This document shows, one piece after another, positions 8,342 through 17,468 of a stretch of 26,861 nt of DNA. The DNA lies in assembly GCF_000169335.1 (NCBI RefSeq), contig NZ_AAXW01000058.1, forward strand, positions 1 through 26,861, given 5' to 3'. Within the stretch, counting starts at the first letter, position 1; each line of letters starts with the position of its first letter. This stretch comes from Crocosphaera chwakensis CCY0110 (GTDB lineage Bacteria; Cyanobacteriota; Cyanobacteriia; Cyanobacteriales; Microcystaceae). The notes under the pieces are model-generated. The model saw only the letters and a program-made list of their open reading frames with translations. It was not told the DNA's origin and did no database searches. The position numbers and the translations under genes are program-made.

Positions 8342-8477
8342 AAAATGTACTGTATCGAAGGTTACGGTTAAACTTATCGATTAATTAAGAGTAGTGAAGT
8401 AATCGTTAAATGAATCAGGAATCTGTAACTATCTTTCTCAGGTAATTCTAGGATTAACAGTAGCACAGTTTTTAGTG

Positions 8478-8882
8478 ATGGGCATTCTTATGGATGGGTT
8501 ACAACAACAAATTAATGAACTTAATCAAAAAGTTACGCAACTCCATCATATTGTTGAAAAGCTTAGCTTACAGATGGGGACATCTCACCTTCACAGCGAG
8601 GCAGTGGTTAACGAAAAATCACATAACCAATCCCCCTCTATAGCCAATGTTTCTACTTCGGTTCCTCCGAATACACAGAGAAACAGCCATTATCAATCCG
8701 TGATGGAGCATAAAGACATTTTACTCGATGATAGTGAAAGTCACACCTTAATCGCTCCTGAAGAAGAACCTTTATTAACCACCGATCTTCAGGTGAGACG
8801 ATTAACCGCACAACTAACGGCAGCTTATAATCGTATCGCTGCCTTAGAAGAGCAATTATTAGCTTGTCGCATGATGCCTTGA
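8478..8882 (+). CDS. Small coiled-coil protein of unknown function
   Basis: About 134 residues. Two heptad-like helices, an N-terminal one (LQQQINELNQKVTQLHHIV) and a C-terminal one (VRRLTAQLTAAYNRIAALEE), flank a Ser/Asn/Pro-rich linker that looks disordered. Starts are possible at GTG 8475, ATG 8478 or ATG 8490 and none has a strong ribosome binding site. It is divergent from the solute-binding protein gene and convergent with exbD. I do not recognise a named family; a scaffolding or regulatory role is only a guess from composition. Confidence 0.6.
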   Translation: MGILMDGLQQQINELNQKVTQLHHIVEKLSLQMGTSHLHSEAVVNEKSHNQSPSIANVSTSVPPNTQRNSHYQSVMEHKDILLDDSESHTLIAPEEEPLLTTDLQVRRLTAQLTAAYNRIAALEEQLLACRMMP

Positions 8883-8964
8883 CAGGGCAAAGTGACGAGA
8901 CAGAAGGGGCGTAAAAGCCGTTACAGAATCAGCCTCTGATGACATTAAGTTTTTCTGTTAAGGG

Positions 8965-9645
8965 TTAATTATTAGGCGTAGTGGTTTGAGGAATAGGTGA
9001 CCCATTGGGTTGAGACGGAAGTGCAGGATTAGTCGGATAATTACCTAGCCCGTTAGCAGGATTATTAGGATTGTTAGGCATAGTCGAAGGAAAATTATTA
9101 GGATAGCCTCCAGGTAAGCCATTTTGGGATGGTATTGGGCTTAAGCTCGGATCATTCCAGGTACTGCTGGCTTCATTTTCCCCAGGCAAGGTGGCTAAGG
9201 CAACGCGATCGCCCCCAACTTCTCGTAACATATCTAGAAGTTCAATCACCTCGTTATAAGTGGCATTTCTAGAAGCATGAAGTACCATTAAACCTTCAGG
9301 ATTCAATTGATGATAGCTCTTAATCTGATTAAATAATTGATTACGAGTCACCAATTGTTTTTCTACATACACTTGGCCAAAATCATCGAGACTCACCACC
9401 AACATCTCTCGCATTTGGGGGGTGCCTGATGCTGCTCTGGGTAAATCTAAACTAATGGCTTGCTGACGAGATAAACCCACAGCCCCAAGGATAAAGAAGG
9501 TCAAAATACAAAAGATCACATCGATCATGGGTAAAATTTCGATGCGAACTTCTTGCTGCCCTGAAGAATCTTGCCACAATCTAAGCGGACGGGAATGAAT
9601 CGAAGAATTACGGGATTTCTTATTAGAGGTTTTACTAACAGTCAT
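8965..9645 (-). CDS. exbD: ExbD/TolR-type biopolymer transport protein with an Asn/Pro-rich tail
   Basis: Single N-terminal membrane helix (about residues 41-58) with the family aspartate Asp42 in LPMIDVIFCILTFF, the residue thought to carry protons. A periplasmic domain follows (to about residue 155). ExbD works with ExbB to turn the proton gradient into force on TonB or a similar partner. It lies 34 bases downstream of exbB, so they are almost certainly co-transcribed. The last ~65 residues are a low-complexity tail rich in Pro, Asn and Gly, which makes the protein longer than the usual ~140 residues. A HIP1 octamer is at 9205-9212. No tonB or receptor gene is nearby. Confidence 0.9.
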   Translation of the reverse strand: MTVSKTSNKKSRNSSIHSRPLRLWQDSSGQQEVRIEILPMIDVIFCILTFFILGAVGLSRQQAISLDLPRAASGTPQMREMLVVSLDDFGQVYVEKQLVTRNQLFNQIKSYHQLNPEGLMVLHASRNATYNEVIELLDMLREVGGDRVALATLPGENEASSTWNDPSLSPIPSQNGLPGGYPNNFPSTMPNNPNNPANGLGNYPTNPALPSQPNGSPIPQTTTPNN

Positions 9646-9679
9646 AGGTCAATATTTAAGAAAATGAGTATATTCGTGC

Positions 9680-10369
9680 TTATTGCTCAAAAGTCTCTGT
9701 AAACTTTGAAGGAGTATTGCCAGAGAAAGCAGAGGGATTTCCTTCGCTGTCTGACCAGCGTTGACGATAAATTACTTCTAACTCACTGCCGGCTTTACGA
9801 AAAACCCTTACCTGATTAGACCAAAGGGACTGAAAAATCCGATAAAAGGTCAAACTGATAATGGCAACAATCAATCCTGTCGCAGTTGAAATGAGGGCTT
9901 CCCCGATACCCAGGGTAACACCTGTGGTTGAGGAAGTGCCGAGATCACTGATTTGGATATTGCCTAAAGAGGTAATCAGTCCTAAAACTGTCCCCAGTAA
10001 TCCCAATAAGGGAGATAAAGCAATCACTGCTTCTAGTACCTTATCCCCTCGTCTCATCAAAGCTAGTTCATCATCAGCTGATGATTCTAGGGCTAAATGG
10101 AAAACCTCTGGATCAGGATTATCTAATCTCAGAGGCCCATAGAGAAAATTACCGATGGGATGTTTACTATGCTCTTTGGCTACCTTGGGGGCAGCATCCC
10201 AGTTACGAGCAGCGGTTTCTAGGACTCGATTTAAAATTTTTCCTTCTTTGAGCAGAAATCGTATCCAAAATATAGAACGTTCAATAATGGTGCTTAAAGC
10301 TAATACAGACAAAATCAGAAGCGGCCACATAGCCACCCCGCCTTTTGTCATAATTTCTTGGATATTCAC
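9680..10369 (-). CDS. exbB: ExbB/MotA/TolQ-type proton channel protein
   Basis: The 229-residue product shows three membrane regions (about 13-33, 108-135 and 145-180) and the typical stretch ALSPLLGLLGTVLGLI followed by GIGEALISTATGL, characteristic of ExbB/TolQ. It forms the proton-conducting core with ExbD, encoded 34 bases downstream. Length is normal for the family. Its upstream region is shared with the divergent serpin gene. Confidence 0.92.
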   Translation of the reverse strand: MNIQEIMTKGGVAMWPLLILSVLALSTIIERSIFWIRFLLKEGKILNRVLETAARNWDAAPKVAKEHSKHPIGNFLYGPLRLDNPDPEVFHLALESSADDELALMRRGDKVLEAVIALSPLLGLLGTVLGLITSLGNIQISDLGTSSTTGVTLGIGEALISTATGLIVAIISLTFYRIFQSLWSNQVRVFRKAGSELEVIYRQRWSDSEGNPSAFSGNTPSKFTETFEQ

Positions 10370-10625
10370 AGTTTTGATTAACCTCCGTTGCTGATCCCCA
10401 TCGATAGACAGATTAACAGTTGTAATGATTTATTTACAATTTATTAGACTCATGTTTAGCAATCAATTATATCCTCAAAGAAGGAAACATTGTTTAGCCA
10501 CAAAAACAAAACTCACACAAATTATTACATAAGTGTTTATGCTGAGACACATTCGAGTTTTAAAGCTAACCACAGTGAACATTGCCGTATTGTAAATAGG
10601 ATGGATGCTGATGAGGACTCTAAAA

Positions 10626-11891
10626 ATGACGAAGGCCACGGTCGGCGTTCTTTCTATCTGTTGTTTGAGTGGTTTAATTGCTCTGTCAAAAACATACTTT
10701 TCTAGTATTTTTACCGACGTGAGAGGGTTACACGAAGTTTCCCCCAGAATGATTTTTCCTCAACCCACTCTACAAGAGAAACAGTTAGTGGATGCACAAG
10801 TGGAATTTGGCTTTAAGTTATTCTCTACTTTAACGAAAAATCAAAAACCCCAAAATATCTTTATCTCTCCTACCAGTATCGCGCTTACTCTATCTATGCT
10901 TTACAATGGGGCAACAGGAACCACTCAAAAAGAAATTGCTAGGGGTCTCAGCTTTCATGATATTAGTGTCGATACCCTCAACCGTGGCAATCAAATGCTA
11001 CAACATGACTTAAATAGTCATCCTTCCTATGGTTCTTTGGCTATTACTCATTCTCTTTGGGCTAGAGAAGGGTTTTCTTTTCGTTACCAATTTCTCAAAG
11101 ATAGTCGTAGTTATTATCAAGCTCAAATAACCAATTTAGACTTTGCTAGCTCTGAAGCACAAGGCATCATGAACCGTTGGATAACGGAGGAGACTCAAGG
11201 AGAGATTCAGACCATAGTCGATTCTACTCAGGCTGATGATGTTCTTTTTCTCATTAACACTGCTTCTTTTCAAGGATTCTGGAAAACTGGCTTTGATAGA
11301 AATTTAATCAAAGATAAACCTTTTTATATAACCGATACATCGGTTAAAATTTTCCCTTTTATGTCTCGAGAAGGAATTTATAATTTCCTAGAAACACCTC
11401 AATTAAAAGCCATAGAACTTCCCTACGACAATGATCGTTTTAGTTTATATTTATTTTTGCCAAAACCTGAATATAATTTATCTAAAATGGTAGAAAAGTT
11501 AACTGCTGAAAAGTTATCCAAACTATTATCTAAATTTCGGAAAACTCAAGCTTTATTAGAATTACCTCGCTTTAGGTTAAATTATGAGGTGGATTTAACT
11601 GAATCCTTAAAAAGCTTAGGATTTTCAACGATGTTTGATCCGGCTAAAGCAGAATTTTCGGAGTTAAGTTCTCACCCTACTTATGTCAACGGGCTCAAAC
11701 ATCAAACTCTTTTAGTTCTTGATGAACAAGGAATTAAACCTGCTACCCCAAACAATTTTGTTGTTGAAACAGCATCAGTTGATAATGTCGTAGAAAAATC
11801 ATCTTTTATTGTTGATCGCCCTTTCTTCTCTATTATCCGAGATAATCAAACAGGAAATATTTTGTTTATGGGAGTGATTGTCGAACCTTAA
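10626..11891 (+). CDS. Serpin (serine protease inhibitor family), secreted or membrane-anchored
   Basis: Serpin features are clear: NIFISPTSIALTLSMLYNGA in helix B, LINTASFQGFWKTGFD in strand 3A, FSLYLFLPKPEYNLSKM, and the C-terminal FIVDRPFFSIIRDNQTGNIL followed by MGVIVEP. A hydrophobic N-terminus (VGVLSICCLSGLIAL) suggests export or anchoring. ATG 10626 is preferred (421 residues) because GAGG lies 9 bases upstream; ATG 10605 and 10611 are also in frame. The reactive-loop hinge (DEQGIKPATP) departs from the inhibitory consensus: Ile at P14 instead of Thr/Ser, and prolines at P12 and P9 instead of small residues. Inhibition by loop insertion may therefore be impaired. The 3' end overlaps the convergent selU gene by 93 bases. 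Confidence 0.92.
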   Translation: MTKATVGVLSICCLSGLIALSKTYFSSIFTDVRGLHEVSPRMIFPQPTLQEKQLVDAQVEFGFKLFSTLTKNQKPQNIFISPTSIALTLSMLYNGATGTTQKEIARGLSFHDISVDTLNRGNQMLQHDLNSHPSYGSLAITHSLWAREGFSFRYQFLKDSRSYYQAQITNLDFASSEAQGIMNRWITEETQGEIQTIVDSTQADDVLFLINTASFQGFWKTGFDRNLIKDKPFYITDTSVKIFPFMSREGIYNFLETPQLKAIELPYDNDRFSLYLFLPKPEYNLSKMVEKLTAEKLSKLLSKFRKTQALLELPRFRLNYEVDLTESLKSLGFSTMFDPAKAEFSELSSHPTYVNGLKHQTLLVLDEQGIKPATPNNFVVETASVDNVVEKSSFIVDRPFFSIIRDNQTGNILFMGVIVEP

Positions 11892-12923
11892 AGTTTCTCT
11901 GAAATAATTAAAATTCAAGTCCGATAGTTGAATAGTTTGTATTATTTTTGGAGACATTTTCTTTAAGGATCTTCGATAAGCAGGATCGTAATGAACGATT
12001 AATAAATCTTGAACCAATTTTTTCCATTGTTTACTATCGATCCAATCATACCACTGACTCAGTTTATCCCATCCATAATAATTTTTTAAATATTGCAATT
12101 TATTTTTGAGAATTTCTGGATTTTCTGTTAAATAATGATATTCTTTTAATAAAAAATCAACTCTTCTTTCTAAAGGTAACTGAATTTCAAAACAAGAAGA
12201 TTGTTTCATTTTTTTCCATAAACTTCCTGGCAAGTAAACATTACCAATCTTATAACTTTCTGATTCTATCCAAATAGGCCGATTGAGATCAAATTTTTGA
12301 AATTCCTGTAATAATAAAGAATCAAAAAATTTTTGTGATGGTTGATTGATGATATTACCTTTCCATTGTTCTCCTAATAGTGATCCCCGATGGTTAGCAA
12401 TGTTTTCTAAGTCTAGAACTTGATAACCTTGTTGTTTTAAACTTTGTAAAAAATAAGTTTTCCCGGTTCCTGTTAATCCACAAAGAATATTATAATCAAA
12501 TTGTAATGGTAAACTTGCTAATTCTTTGCAAACATAAGAACGATAGGTTTTATAGCCTCCTTTCAAAACAGTCACTTGCCAGCCAATTTGAGCTAACATA
12601 ACCGCTAAACTTTGGGATCTTTGTCCCCCACGCCAACAATAAACTAAGGGAGAATAACAGGGATCTTTTTCTAAAAAATGTTGATTAATTTGATCAGCAA
12701 TATTATCAAAAACTAATGAGGCTCCTAATTTTTTGGCTTCAAAGGCAGAAACTTGTTTATAAATGGTTCCAATCTTTTTTCGTTCTTCATTATGAAGTAC
12801 AGGTAAATTAATTGCTCCAGGAATATGATCTTCAGCGAACTCATTTTCTGATCTAACGTCTATGATTTCACTAGGATGTTCTAATAAAGGAAACTGAGTA
12901 AACTTTGGTATTTTTAAAGTCAT
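11799..12923 (-). CDS. selU: tRNA 2-selenouridine synthase (rhodanese and P-loop domains)
   Basis: An N-terminal rhodanese domain carries the active cysteine Cys96 in VYCWRGGQRSQS. A P-loop follows with Walker A GLTGTGKT (149-156). This is the SelU/MnmH (YbbB) architecture. The family replaces sulfur with selenium in the wobble uridine of some tRNAs, through a geranylated intermediate, using selenophosphate. At 374 residues it is of typical length. The last ~30 residues are read from DNA antisense to the end of the serpin gene, so the C-terminal tail may be a recent read-through extension. No selD gene is visible nearby. Confidence 0.92.
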   Translation of the reverse strand: MTLKIPKFTQFPLLEHPSEIIDVRSENEFAEDHIPGAINLPVLHNEERKKIGTIYKQVSAFEAKKLGASLVFDNIADQINQHFLEKDPCYSPLVYCWRGGQRSQSLAVMLAQIGWQVTVLKGGYKTYRSYVCKELASLPLQFDYNILCGLTGTGKTYFLQSLKQQGYQVLDLENIANHRGSLLGEQWKGNIINQPSQKFFDSLLLQEFQKFDLNRPIWIESESYKIGNVYLPGSLWKKMKQSSCFEIQLPLERRVDFLLKEYHYLTENPEILKNKLQYLKNYYGWDKLSQWYDWIDSKQWKKLVQDLLIVHYDPAYRRSLKKMSPKIIQTIQLSDLNFNYFRETLRFDNHSHKQNISCLIISDNREERAINNKR

Positions 12924-13258
12924 TGTTTATCTTATCGCTTCTCTCATTCTACCTTAAAATAATACTATTATCATCAAATTATTTTCATAGGTTTACTCTT
13001 TGCCATCTCTCTATCGGGATAATTATATTTTTTATTGTTATATTAATTAATACAAAATATATTTTTTTGTACTTAAAAATTTTTCTTTAAGGTGTTTAAG
13101 TTAAAAGCAAGTAATAATATAGTTAACTAAAAGTTAAGCAAAATAAATATTAAAATAAACTTTATTTTCTTGATTATCATTAAACATCTAAGTTAAGATA
13201 TCCGACGTTTGAAAACTGAAAAATTAGCCCTAACAATTAATTCATTTTGGAGATTATA
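12924..13258. other. AT-rich gap between selU and the PEP-CTERM gene
   Basis: A 335-base divergent spacer with very low GC. It must hold both promoters, but no box stands out. The ribosome binding site GGAG at 13249-13252 belongs to the downstream gene. I see no RNA gene or repeat. Confidence 0.5.
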
Positions 13259-14674
13259 ATGACCCTAAAATCTAATTTACTTAAAATCTTTTTTGGCGTT
13301 TGTCTTGCTACAAACATAACTCAAGTAGCCAGCGCACAAAATTATAAATTGACAAATTATGATTTTAATAATAGACCCAGTTTAGGACAAGTTCTTAATG
13401 AAAATGGCGAGTTGACTGATATTTTTCTAGGGGGACTTTCTGGCTTATATTTTGAAAGATTTAATGGTAATAATTTACAGTTTATTACCCATCCTGATCG
13501 CGGATCAATTCCCTTCCCTTTTCCTGATTTGCAGCCTGAGATTATTCGTTTTGAATTAGATACAACCAGCAATAATATTACAATTACAGACCGAATTAAT
13601 TTATTTCAATCTGATGGAACAACCCCTTTATCCGTACGTCCGAATTTACAAGCAGGAGAACAAGGAACCGCTTACACGGATCAATTTGGAGTAGATTTAT
13701 TCGGTAATTCAGTTTCTAATGATCCGTTAGGTGCAGACTTAGAAGGGATTGTTATTGATGAGCGTGATAATAGTTTTTGGATGGTGGATGAATATCGACC
13801 GGCAATCTATCATTTTAATCCTTCAGGAACCCTATTAAATCGTTTTGTTCCTATGGGGACAGCAGCAGCAGGAAATGAACCATTAGGAATCTTTGGAACA
13901 GAGATTATTCCTTCAGTTTATGCTCAAAGAAGAGCTAATCGAGGGTTTGAAGCAATTGCATTAAATCAAGATACTAATTCATTATATGCTTTCATTCAAA
14001 GTCCTATTGATAATCCCGATAATACAGGGGATACAACCTCAAGAAATAGTGATATTTTGCGTATCTTAGAACTGGATATTAGTAACCCTACAAATCCTTT
14101 AGTTAGTGGCCAATTTGTCTACTTACTCAATAATGATTTATATGACACTAACGTAGACAAAATTGGGGATGCTGTTTGGTTAGAAGATAATCGTTTTGCT
14201 GTGATTCAACGAGATTCTGATCTTGGTTTAGATGCTAATAAATTAGTGTTTGAAATTGATTTATCTGAAGCTACTAATTTAGAGACAGATGTTTTTAATT
14301 TACTACCGAATCAAACTTTAGAAGAACATACAGCAGAAGAGTTAGAAACAGCAGGAATTATTCCTGTTGATAAAACCTTCTTATTTAATTTACCCGACTT
14401 GGGTTATTTAGCAGGAGATAAACCAGAAGGGTTAGCTTTAATTCCTGGAAAACGACCTAGTTTTGTTGTTATTAATGATAACGATTATGGGTTATTAGAT
14501 GACGAAATTTCTGGCGATGGTCAACAAAATTTTAATCCCAATCCTATTCCTGTGGTAGTAGGTGTTATTACCCCAGTTCCTGAACCTTCTAATCATGCTT
14601 TATTAGGAACTGTTTTATTGCTAGGAATAGGTTCAATATTTCGTCGCTATGTCGATGTAGTTAGACGGGGTTAA
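13259..14674 (+). CDS. Secreted phytase/esterase-like protein with PEP-CTERM anchor
   Basis: The protein has 471 residues from ATG 13259, chosen because GGAG lies 6 bases upstream; the TTG at 13247 overlaps that site. A signal peptide (cleavage likely after VASA) leads into a beta-propeller-like region resembling the esterase-like activity of phytase domain (ADLEGIVIDERDNSFWMVDE, then RANRGFEAIAL, then KPEGLALIPG). The C-terminus is a PEP-CTERM signal: VPEPSNHALLG, a hydrophobic helix, and a basic end (FRRY, VVRRG). Such proteins are cut by exosortase and placed on the surface. Phosphate-ester hydrolysis is likely by family but not shown by a motif. It overlaps the convergent aminotransferase gene by 14 bases. 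Confidence 0.82.
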   Translation: MTLKSNLLKIFFGVCLATNITQVASAQNYKLTNYDFNNRPSLGQVLNENGELTDIFLGGLSGLYFERFNGNNLQFITHPDRGSIPFPFPDLQPEIIRFELDTTSNNITITDRINLFQSDGTTPLSVRPNLQAGEQGTAYTDQFGVDLFGNSVSNDPLGADLEGIVIDERDNSFWMVDEYRPAIYHFNPSGTLLNRFVPMGTAAAGNEPLGIFGTEIIPSVYAQRRANRGFEAIALNQDTNSLYAFIQSPIDNPDNTGDTTSRNSDILRILELDISNPTNPLVSGQFVYLLNNDLYDTNVDKIGDAVWLEDNRFAVIQRDSDLGLDANKLVFEIDLSEATNLETDVFNLLPNQTLEEHTAEELETAGIIPVDKTFLFNLPDLGYLAGDKPEGLALIPGKRPSFVVINDNDYGLLDDEISGDGQQNFNPNPIPVVVGVITPVPEPSNHALLGTVLLLGIGSIFRRYVDVVRRG

Positions 14675-15833
14675 TTAGATGTTTTAATCCTTGCACTAAT
14701 CTTTCAATTCCTATGGTTGCTGTTTCCTGTTGTAGCGCACCATAAGCAATACGTAAATAGCAACCTTTTTTTATTCCGAATGTTTCCCCTGGTAGTACAG
14801 CTATGTTATAAGTTTCAATTAGCTTTTTCACTAATTCAAAATCCTTCATATCGGTATTAATTCTTAAGAAAAAGTAAAAGGCTCCTTGACTGGGGACTAA
14901 GGTACAAATATCTTGGAGTGGTTGAAGATGATTAATAAAAATATTTCTAACTTTATCAATTTCTCCTATGTATTTTTTATAGTAATTTTTCCCAACAGTT
15001 AAAGCTCCTAATGCTGCATATTGAGAGATGACAGGAGGACAAATCAAAATGGTATCTTGAATCTTTTTTACTGCTTCTAATAAATGGTTAGGAATGACCA
15101 TATATCCAATTCTCCAACTAGCAAATCCATAAGCTTTGGATAAACTATATAAGGAGATAGTATAGGAATCACTATCTATAATTGAAGCAGGAGAAAAATG
15201 TTTAATTCCATCGTAAGTAAAATATTCATAAGCTTCGTCAGAAATATGGTAAATACCTTTTTCTTGACAAAGTTGATTAACTTCTTTCAAACTTGACTCA
15301 GAATAAACCACACCAGTAGGATTATTAGGAGAAATGGTAACAATAGCACGAGTTCTAGGAGTAATTGCTGCTTTTATTTTATCTAAACAAAGTTGATAGT
15401 TATCATCAGTTTTTACTAAAATAGGGTGACAACTAGCCATTGTAATTGCCATTTCATGGTTAAAATAATAAGGAGTATTAAGTATAATTTCGTCTCCAGC
15501 ATTGGTAATGGCTAAAATAGCATTCATAAACGCCATATTTGACCCAGCGGTTACCACGATAGAACGATTATTATTAATATTTATCTGATTATCTTCTTGT
15601 AATTTTGTGACAATTTGCTTCAGTAAGGGATCAATACCTCGAACCGATTTATACTGATGATTAGCAGGATGATTTAAAAATTGACTAATCTTTTCAATTG
15701 CTTCTTGAGGAGGTGGATAAAAGACGACTCCTTGTCCTAAGGAAATAGTACCAGAATTTTCCCTTATCAACTGCCCTATTATGGGTATTATAGGAGATTG
15801 TACCCTATTCATTCTTGAATTGAAATGGTTCAT
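14661..15833 (-). CDS. PLP-dependent class I/II aminotransferase
   Basis: Fold type I aminotransferase of 390 residues. Visible landmarks: TISPNNPTGVVY (Asn171), SDEAYEYF (Asp199, Tyr202), and the PLP-binding Lys233 in LYSLSKAYGFASWRIGY, with the phosphate-binding Arg nearby. The closest look is to aspartate/aromatic or kynurenine-type aminotransferases, but substrate cannot be told from sequence. The start could also be the Met at residue 8 (MNRVQSP). It is convergent with, and overlaps by 14 bases, the PEP-CTERM gene. Confidence 0.9.
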   Translation of the reverse strand: MNHFNSRMNRVQSPIIPIIGQLIRENSGTISLGQGVVFYPPPQEAIEKISQFLNHPANHQYKSVRGIDPLLKQIVTKLQEDNQININNNRSIVVTAGSNMAFMNAILAITNAGDEIILNTPYYFNHEMAITMASCHPILVKTDDNYQLCLDKIKAAITPRTRAIVTISPNNPTGVVYSESSLKEVNQLCQEKGIYHISDEAYEYFTYDGIKHFSPASIIDSDSYTISLYSLSKAYGFASWRIGYMVIPNHLLEAVKKIQDTILICPPVISQYAALGALTVGKNYYKKYIGEIDKVRNIFINHLQPLQDICTLVPSQGAFYFFLRINTDMKDFELVKKLIETYNIAVLPGETFGIKKGCYLRIAYGALQQETATIGIERLVQGLKHLINPV

Positions 15834-16045
15834 TGATTGCCTTTATTTTTACTGATACGAGTGGTGCTTGTCTATAACATTAATCTTAATTATTTTAATA
15901 GCTATCATAGTTTGCTGACAATGAAAAGCATCAAATAACTTAAGAAAAAATTTATTAAATAAATATTATTAATTTTGTTGATTTAGATAAAATTAAATAT
16001 AATAAAAGTTAGTAGAAAATTGACTAAATAGCAAAAGGATAAATC

Positions 16046-16282
16046 ATGGATAAAGACACCCAATTTGCTTTATTGGTAATAGGATTACCCTTAGTTGGCT
16101 TAATGTATTGTGGATTAATTATTGCCTTTTTAATGAATAATCCTTTTGGTCGAGAACATCCCTTAATTACAGGATTTGTGGTGATGGTTGTTCCTTTTTC
16201 CACCGCAGCTACAATCTGGATTAAAGCCTCAGCTAAAGCCTATAAAGCACATGAATTAAGAAACCATCCCAATAAGGAATAA
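16046..16282 (+). CDS. Small membrane protein with two helices
   Basis: This 78-residue protein has hydrophobic segments at about 8-30 and 42-60 and a basic, His-containing tail (KASAKAYKAHELRNHPNKE), suggesting a helical hairpin in the membrane. AAGGA upstream of the ATG is a good ribosome binding site. The family is not recognised. It is convergent with pyrD, with a 25-base gap. Confidence 0.65.
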   Translation: MDKDTQFALLVIGLPLVGLMYCGLIIAFLMNNPFGREHPLITGFVVMVVPFSTAATIWIKASAKAYKAHELRNHPNKE

Positions 16283-16307
16283 TAGAAAATAGTGATAATT
16301 GACTTTA

Positions 16308-17468
16308 TTAACGTACTTTTTGTTCAAGTAACTTATTAAAATCCATCCCCACCGCTTCAGAAATATGGGACAATTTATACTTGTTTAATTTCTTAACTAA
16401 TCCTTGGTTAATATTAGTAATACACCAAGGACCCTGATAAATCCAACCTGTATATAATTGTAATAAACTCGCTCCTGCGGTAATTTTTTCCCAAGCATCT
16501 TCCGCCGTAAAAATACCACCAACCCCAATAATAGGTAACGTTCCTTGGGTTTGTTCGTAAATAAAACGAATCACTTCCGTTGATCTTTTCCGAATCGGTT
16601 GGCCACTAATTCCTCCCGCCTCTTCTTGAATAGGATTGCCCGTTTTTTCGAGAATATTGGTTTTTAATCCTTCCCGTTTAATGGTGGTATTGGTAGCAAT
16701 AATTCCAGCTAATTCGTAAGTTTTAGCCAACTTAATAATTAACTTAATGGCTTCCCAATTTAAGTCCGGGGAAATCTTAACCAAAATAGGTTTTTTCCCT
16801 TGGTTAACTGATTGTAATTCGTGTAAAATAACATTGAGTTGTTCTCCTTCTTGTAGCGATCGCAGTCCAGGGGTATTAGGAGAACTAACATTAACCACAA
16901 AATAATCTGCATCTTTCTCAAGATAACGAAAACTACCCACATAGTCCATTGCTGCTTGATCTAAAGGGGTACTCTTCGACTTACATAAATTAATACCGAT
17001 AGGAATTTGACGAGGTTGCCGTTGCCAAGCTTTCTGTAACGTTTGGGCAACCTGCTGGGCCCCTTGATTATTTGCACCTAAACGGTTTAAAGCAGCTTGA
17101 TCCTGGGGTAAACGGAATAAACGAGGTTTTGGATTCCCAGGTTGAGCATGAAGGGTTACAGCCCCAATTTCAGCGAATCCAAAGCCCATATGACTCCAGA
17201 TACCAGATGCCAAACCATCCTTATCACACCCAGCAGCCAACCCCACAGGAGTTTTAAAGGTTAATCCCCATAAATTTTGCTGTAAACGGCTATCCTCAAA
17301 GGTGAAAGAATGATCTAAATTCCCTAATATCCACTTTCCCCATACAGTGTGGCGATTTTCGTCAAGACGGTGAAGGGTTTTCAGAAGTTGATGATGGGCA
17401 TTTTCTGGGTTATTTTTAGCTGCTGCTAGGACAAGGGGATAAAAAGGTTGGGCAAAATTAAACATCAT
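16308..17468 (-). CDS. pyrD: Dihydroorotate dehydrogenase (quinone), class 2
   Basis: This enzyme oxidises dihydroorotate to orotate in pyrimidine synthesis, passing electrons to membrane quinone. It is assigned to class 2 because of its N-terminal helical extension (FAQPFYPLVLAAAKNNPENAHH), which binds the quinone side, and the serine base in NVSSPNTPGLR (193-203); class 1 enzymes use cysteine. Further family stretches are FKTPVGLAAGCDKDG, IIATNTTIKR and LPIIGVGGIFTAEDAW. At 386 residues it is full length. A HIP1 octamer lies inside the gene at 16856-16863. Confidence 0.96.
   Translation of the reverse strand: MMFNFAQPFYPLVLAAAKNNPENAHHQLLKTLHRLDENRHTVWGKWILGNLDHSFTFEDSRLQQNLWGLTFKTPVGLAAGCDKDGLASGIWSHMGFGFAEIGAVTLHAQPGNPKPRLFRLPQDQAALNRLGANNQGAQQVAQTLQKAWQRQPRQIPIGINLCKSKSTPLDQAAMDYVGSFRYLEKDADYFVVNVSSPNTPGLRSLQEGEQLNVILHELQSVNQGKKPILVKISPDLNWEAIKLIIKLAKTYELAGIIATNTTIKREGLKTNILEKTGNPIQEEAGGISGQPIRKRSTEVIRFIYEQTQGTLPIIGVGGIFTAEDAWEKITAGASLLQLYTGWIYQGPWCITNINQGLVKKLNKYKLSHISEAVGMDFNKLLEQKVR

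Noticed and set aside
8928..8940. ATCAG-CCT-CTGAT small inverted repeat between convergent genes, considered as a bidirectional terminator
   Set aside because: The stem is only 5 bp with a 3-base loop and no adjacent T-run, so it is too weak to call.
9861..10394. Two + strand ORFs antisense to exbB
   Set aside because: They are fully covered by the well-recognised exbB gene on the other strand and look like frame shadows.
10490..10705. A 71-codon ORF overlapping the serpin start
   Set aside because: It is in a different frame from the clear serpin coding region, with no ribosome binding site and no protein-like pattern.
12905..13090. A 61-codon + strand ORF with hydrophobic translation
   Set aside because: It overlaps the selU start, has no ribosome binding site, and its Phe/Ile/Leu-only composition is what very AT-rich non-coding DNA gives.
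12960..13190. ATTATCAT-type half sites considered as Fur boxes
   Set aside because: Only half-matches are present, and such strings are common in DNA this rich in A and T.
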